Positions 63,381 through 64,000 of a stretch of 64,000 nt of DNA are shown one piece after another. This DNA is from Noviherbaspirillum malthae (lineage in GTDB: Bacteria > Pseudomonadota > Gammaproteobacteria > Burkholderiales > Burkholderiaceae_D): positions 1 to 64,000 of the forward strand of contig NZ_JACYXF010000016.1 in assembly GCF_015352985.1 (NCBI RefSeq). Reading direction: 5' to 3'. Each line of letters starts with the position of its first letter. Positions within the stretch are counted from its first letter, which is position 1. The notes below the pieces were generated by a model, which was given only the letters and a program-made list of their open reading frames with translations, was not told the origin of the DNA and did no database searches. A program made the position numbers and the translations under genes.

Positions 63381-63394
63381 TTGACCTGGATCAA
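63381..63394. promoter_or_regulatory. FNR/Anr-type box 1
   Basis: TTGACCTGGATCAA matches the TTGAt-n4-ATCAA consensus at 9 of 10 defined bases. It is only 16 bp from the annotated ATG of the stress-protein gene, so it probably serves the plus-strand Usp gene, or that ATG is not the true start. Confidence 0.6.
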
Positions 63395-63448
63395 AAAAGC
63401 CGGACTGCTGGAAGAAGCTTCCATTGCAGTTCCGGCGTTCAGGGTACT

Positions 63449-63462
63449 TTGATTTGCATCAA
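63449..63462. promoter_or_regulatory. FNR/Anr-type box 2
   Basis: TTGATTTGCATCAA matches the TTGAT-n4-ATCAA consensus perfectly. It lies 84 bp from the stress-protein start and 133 bp from the Usp start, in the shared promoter region. It supports oxygen-limited activation of one or both genes. Confidence 0.75.
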
Positions 63463-63594
63463 TCAAATTTTCAACCCGCACTTCTACCATGGGTTCGCCT
63501 GTTCATCGACGCTGACCACCAGACCGCCAGACCGCCAACCGTACCGGACACGCGTTTGATTCCGGTTTCCTTACCACATCATGGGAGTTCCGAT

Positions 63595-64000
63595 ATGTCG
63601 TACCGTACGATAGCCGTTCACGTCAACGCATCCCGCCATACCAGGCAACGCGTTGTACTGGCAGCACGGATAGCTGCAGAAAACGATGCGCATCTCATCG
63701 GCGTGGCACCGACCGGCTTGCTGCCGGTGCTGTATTCAGGAGGCATGGTTCCCGGTGCGGCGCCGATGCTGGAAGCCTGCATGACATACATGCAGGAGCA
63801 TGCCGAGAAAGCCCTGGCTGAATTCGAACAGATTGCCGAACGCGGTCATGTCCGGTCCTTCGAGAAACGGCTTATCGAGGATGAAGCCGGCGAAGCATTA
63901 TCCTTGCAGGCACGCTATTGCGACCTCGTCATTGTCGGCCAGTCGGACCCTGCGGAAACGGTTGCCAGCGAACGTAGTGATGTTGCCGAGTACACCTTGC
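63595..64000 (+). CDS. Universal stress protein, tandem type, truncated by window end
   Basis: This frame starts MSYRTIAVHVNASRHTRQRVVLAARIAAENDAHLIGVAPTG and is open to the last base (135 codons seen). It is a paralogue of the tandem Usp at 61858-62712 and probably also has two domains. The visible first domain includes ARYCDLVIVGQSDP. GGGAG lies upstream of the ATG. It is downstream of two FNR-type boxes. Confidence 0.88.
   Translation, partial: MSYRTIAVHVNASRHTRQRVVLAARIAAENDAHLIGVAPTGLLPVLYSGGMVPGAAPMLEACMTYMQEHAEKALAEFEQIAERGHVRSFEKRLIEDEAGEALSLQARYCDLVIVGQSDPAETVASERSDVAEYTL

Noticed and set aside
1..64000. tRNA, rRNA or CRISPR arrays
   Set aside because: None could be recognised on reading either strand; a covariance search was not available.

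Overview
The window looks like a chromosomal segment of a high-GC betaproteobacterium. Burkholderiales is likely and an Oxalobacteraceae-type genome (Herbaspirillum/Noviherbaspirillum-like) is plausible. The evidence is gene content and codon style: HAAT and Bug-type solute receptors, mdlC, a class I PHA synthase beside Usp proteins, and REP-like GC-rich hairpins. No rRNA or tRNA marker was seen, so the genus is an inference.

Region 1 (1-11,013) is accessory. A large gene with a papain-like motif is split by an IS256-family element. Rejoining the flanks across an 8-bp target duplication restores one open frame of about 842 codons. Divergently beside it lies a giant ORF of up to 2310 codons with two AAA+ modules and a transglutaminase-like Cys-His-Asp triad. 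The shared intergenic region holds a perfect palindrome with an upstream half site. This pair is one of the two best candidates for an undescribed system.

Region 2 (11-24 kb) is mostly housekeeping and stress functions: a DUF2243 membrane protein, a divergent aldo/keto reductase and AraC regulator, UspA, a TerC-family protein preceded by a probable manganese (yybP-ykoY) riboswitch, a divergent MFS pump and HxlR regulator with a palindromic operator, a DedA-rhodanese fusion, a methyltransferase, a SnoaL-like protein, a Tat-exported FAD oxidoreductase and an NlpC/P60 lipoprotein.

Region 3 (24-35.4 kb) looks like an aryl 2-oxoacid (benzoylformate/mandelate type) catabolic locus. It has an aromatic aldehyde dehydrogenase, a five-gene branched-chain-type ABC uptake operon, GntR and LysR regulators, benzoylformate decarboxylase and a Bug receptor. 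Benzoylformate would become benzaldehyde (MdlC) and then benzoate (the dehydrogenase).

Region 4 (35.9-48.8 kb) is a ten-gene, mostly overlapping, Fur-boxed siderophore operon: TonB receptor, PLP decarboxylase, SbnA-like synthase, octopine-dehydrogenase-family enzyme, one NIS synthetase, MFS exporter, FecB/CD/E-type importer and an SbnI-like ParB-fold protein. The combination resembles staphyloferrin B precursor supply, but with an opine dehydrogenase where SbnB would be expected and only one NIS synthetase. It may make an undescribed carboxylate siderophore.

Region 5 (49-64 kb) holds pncB, small envelope proteins, a catalase, and a low-oxygen/PHA/stress cluster: a MaoC-FabI fusion, PhaC, a P-type cation ATPase, a DUF6544-like protein, two Usp proteins and a pyridoxamine-oxidase-fold protein. 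Two FNR/Anr-type boxes lie between the last divergent pair.
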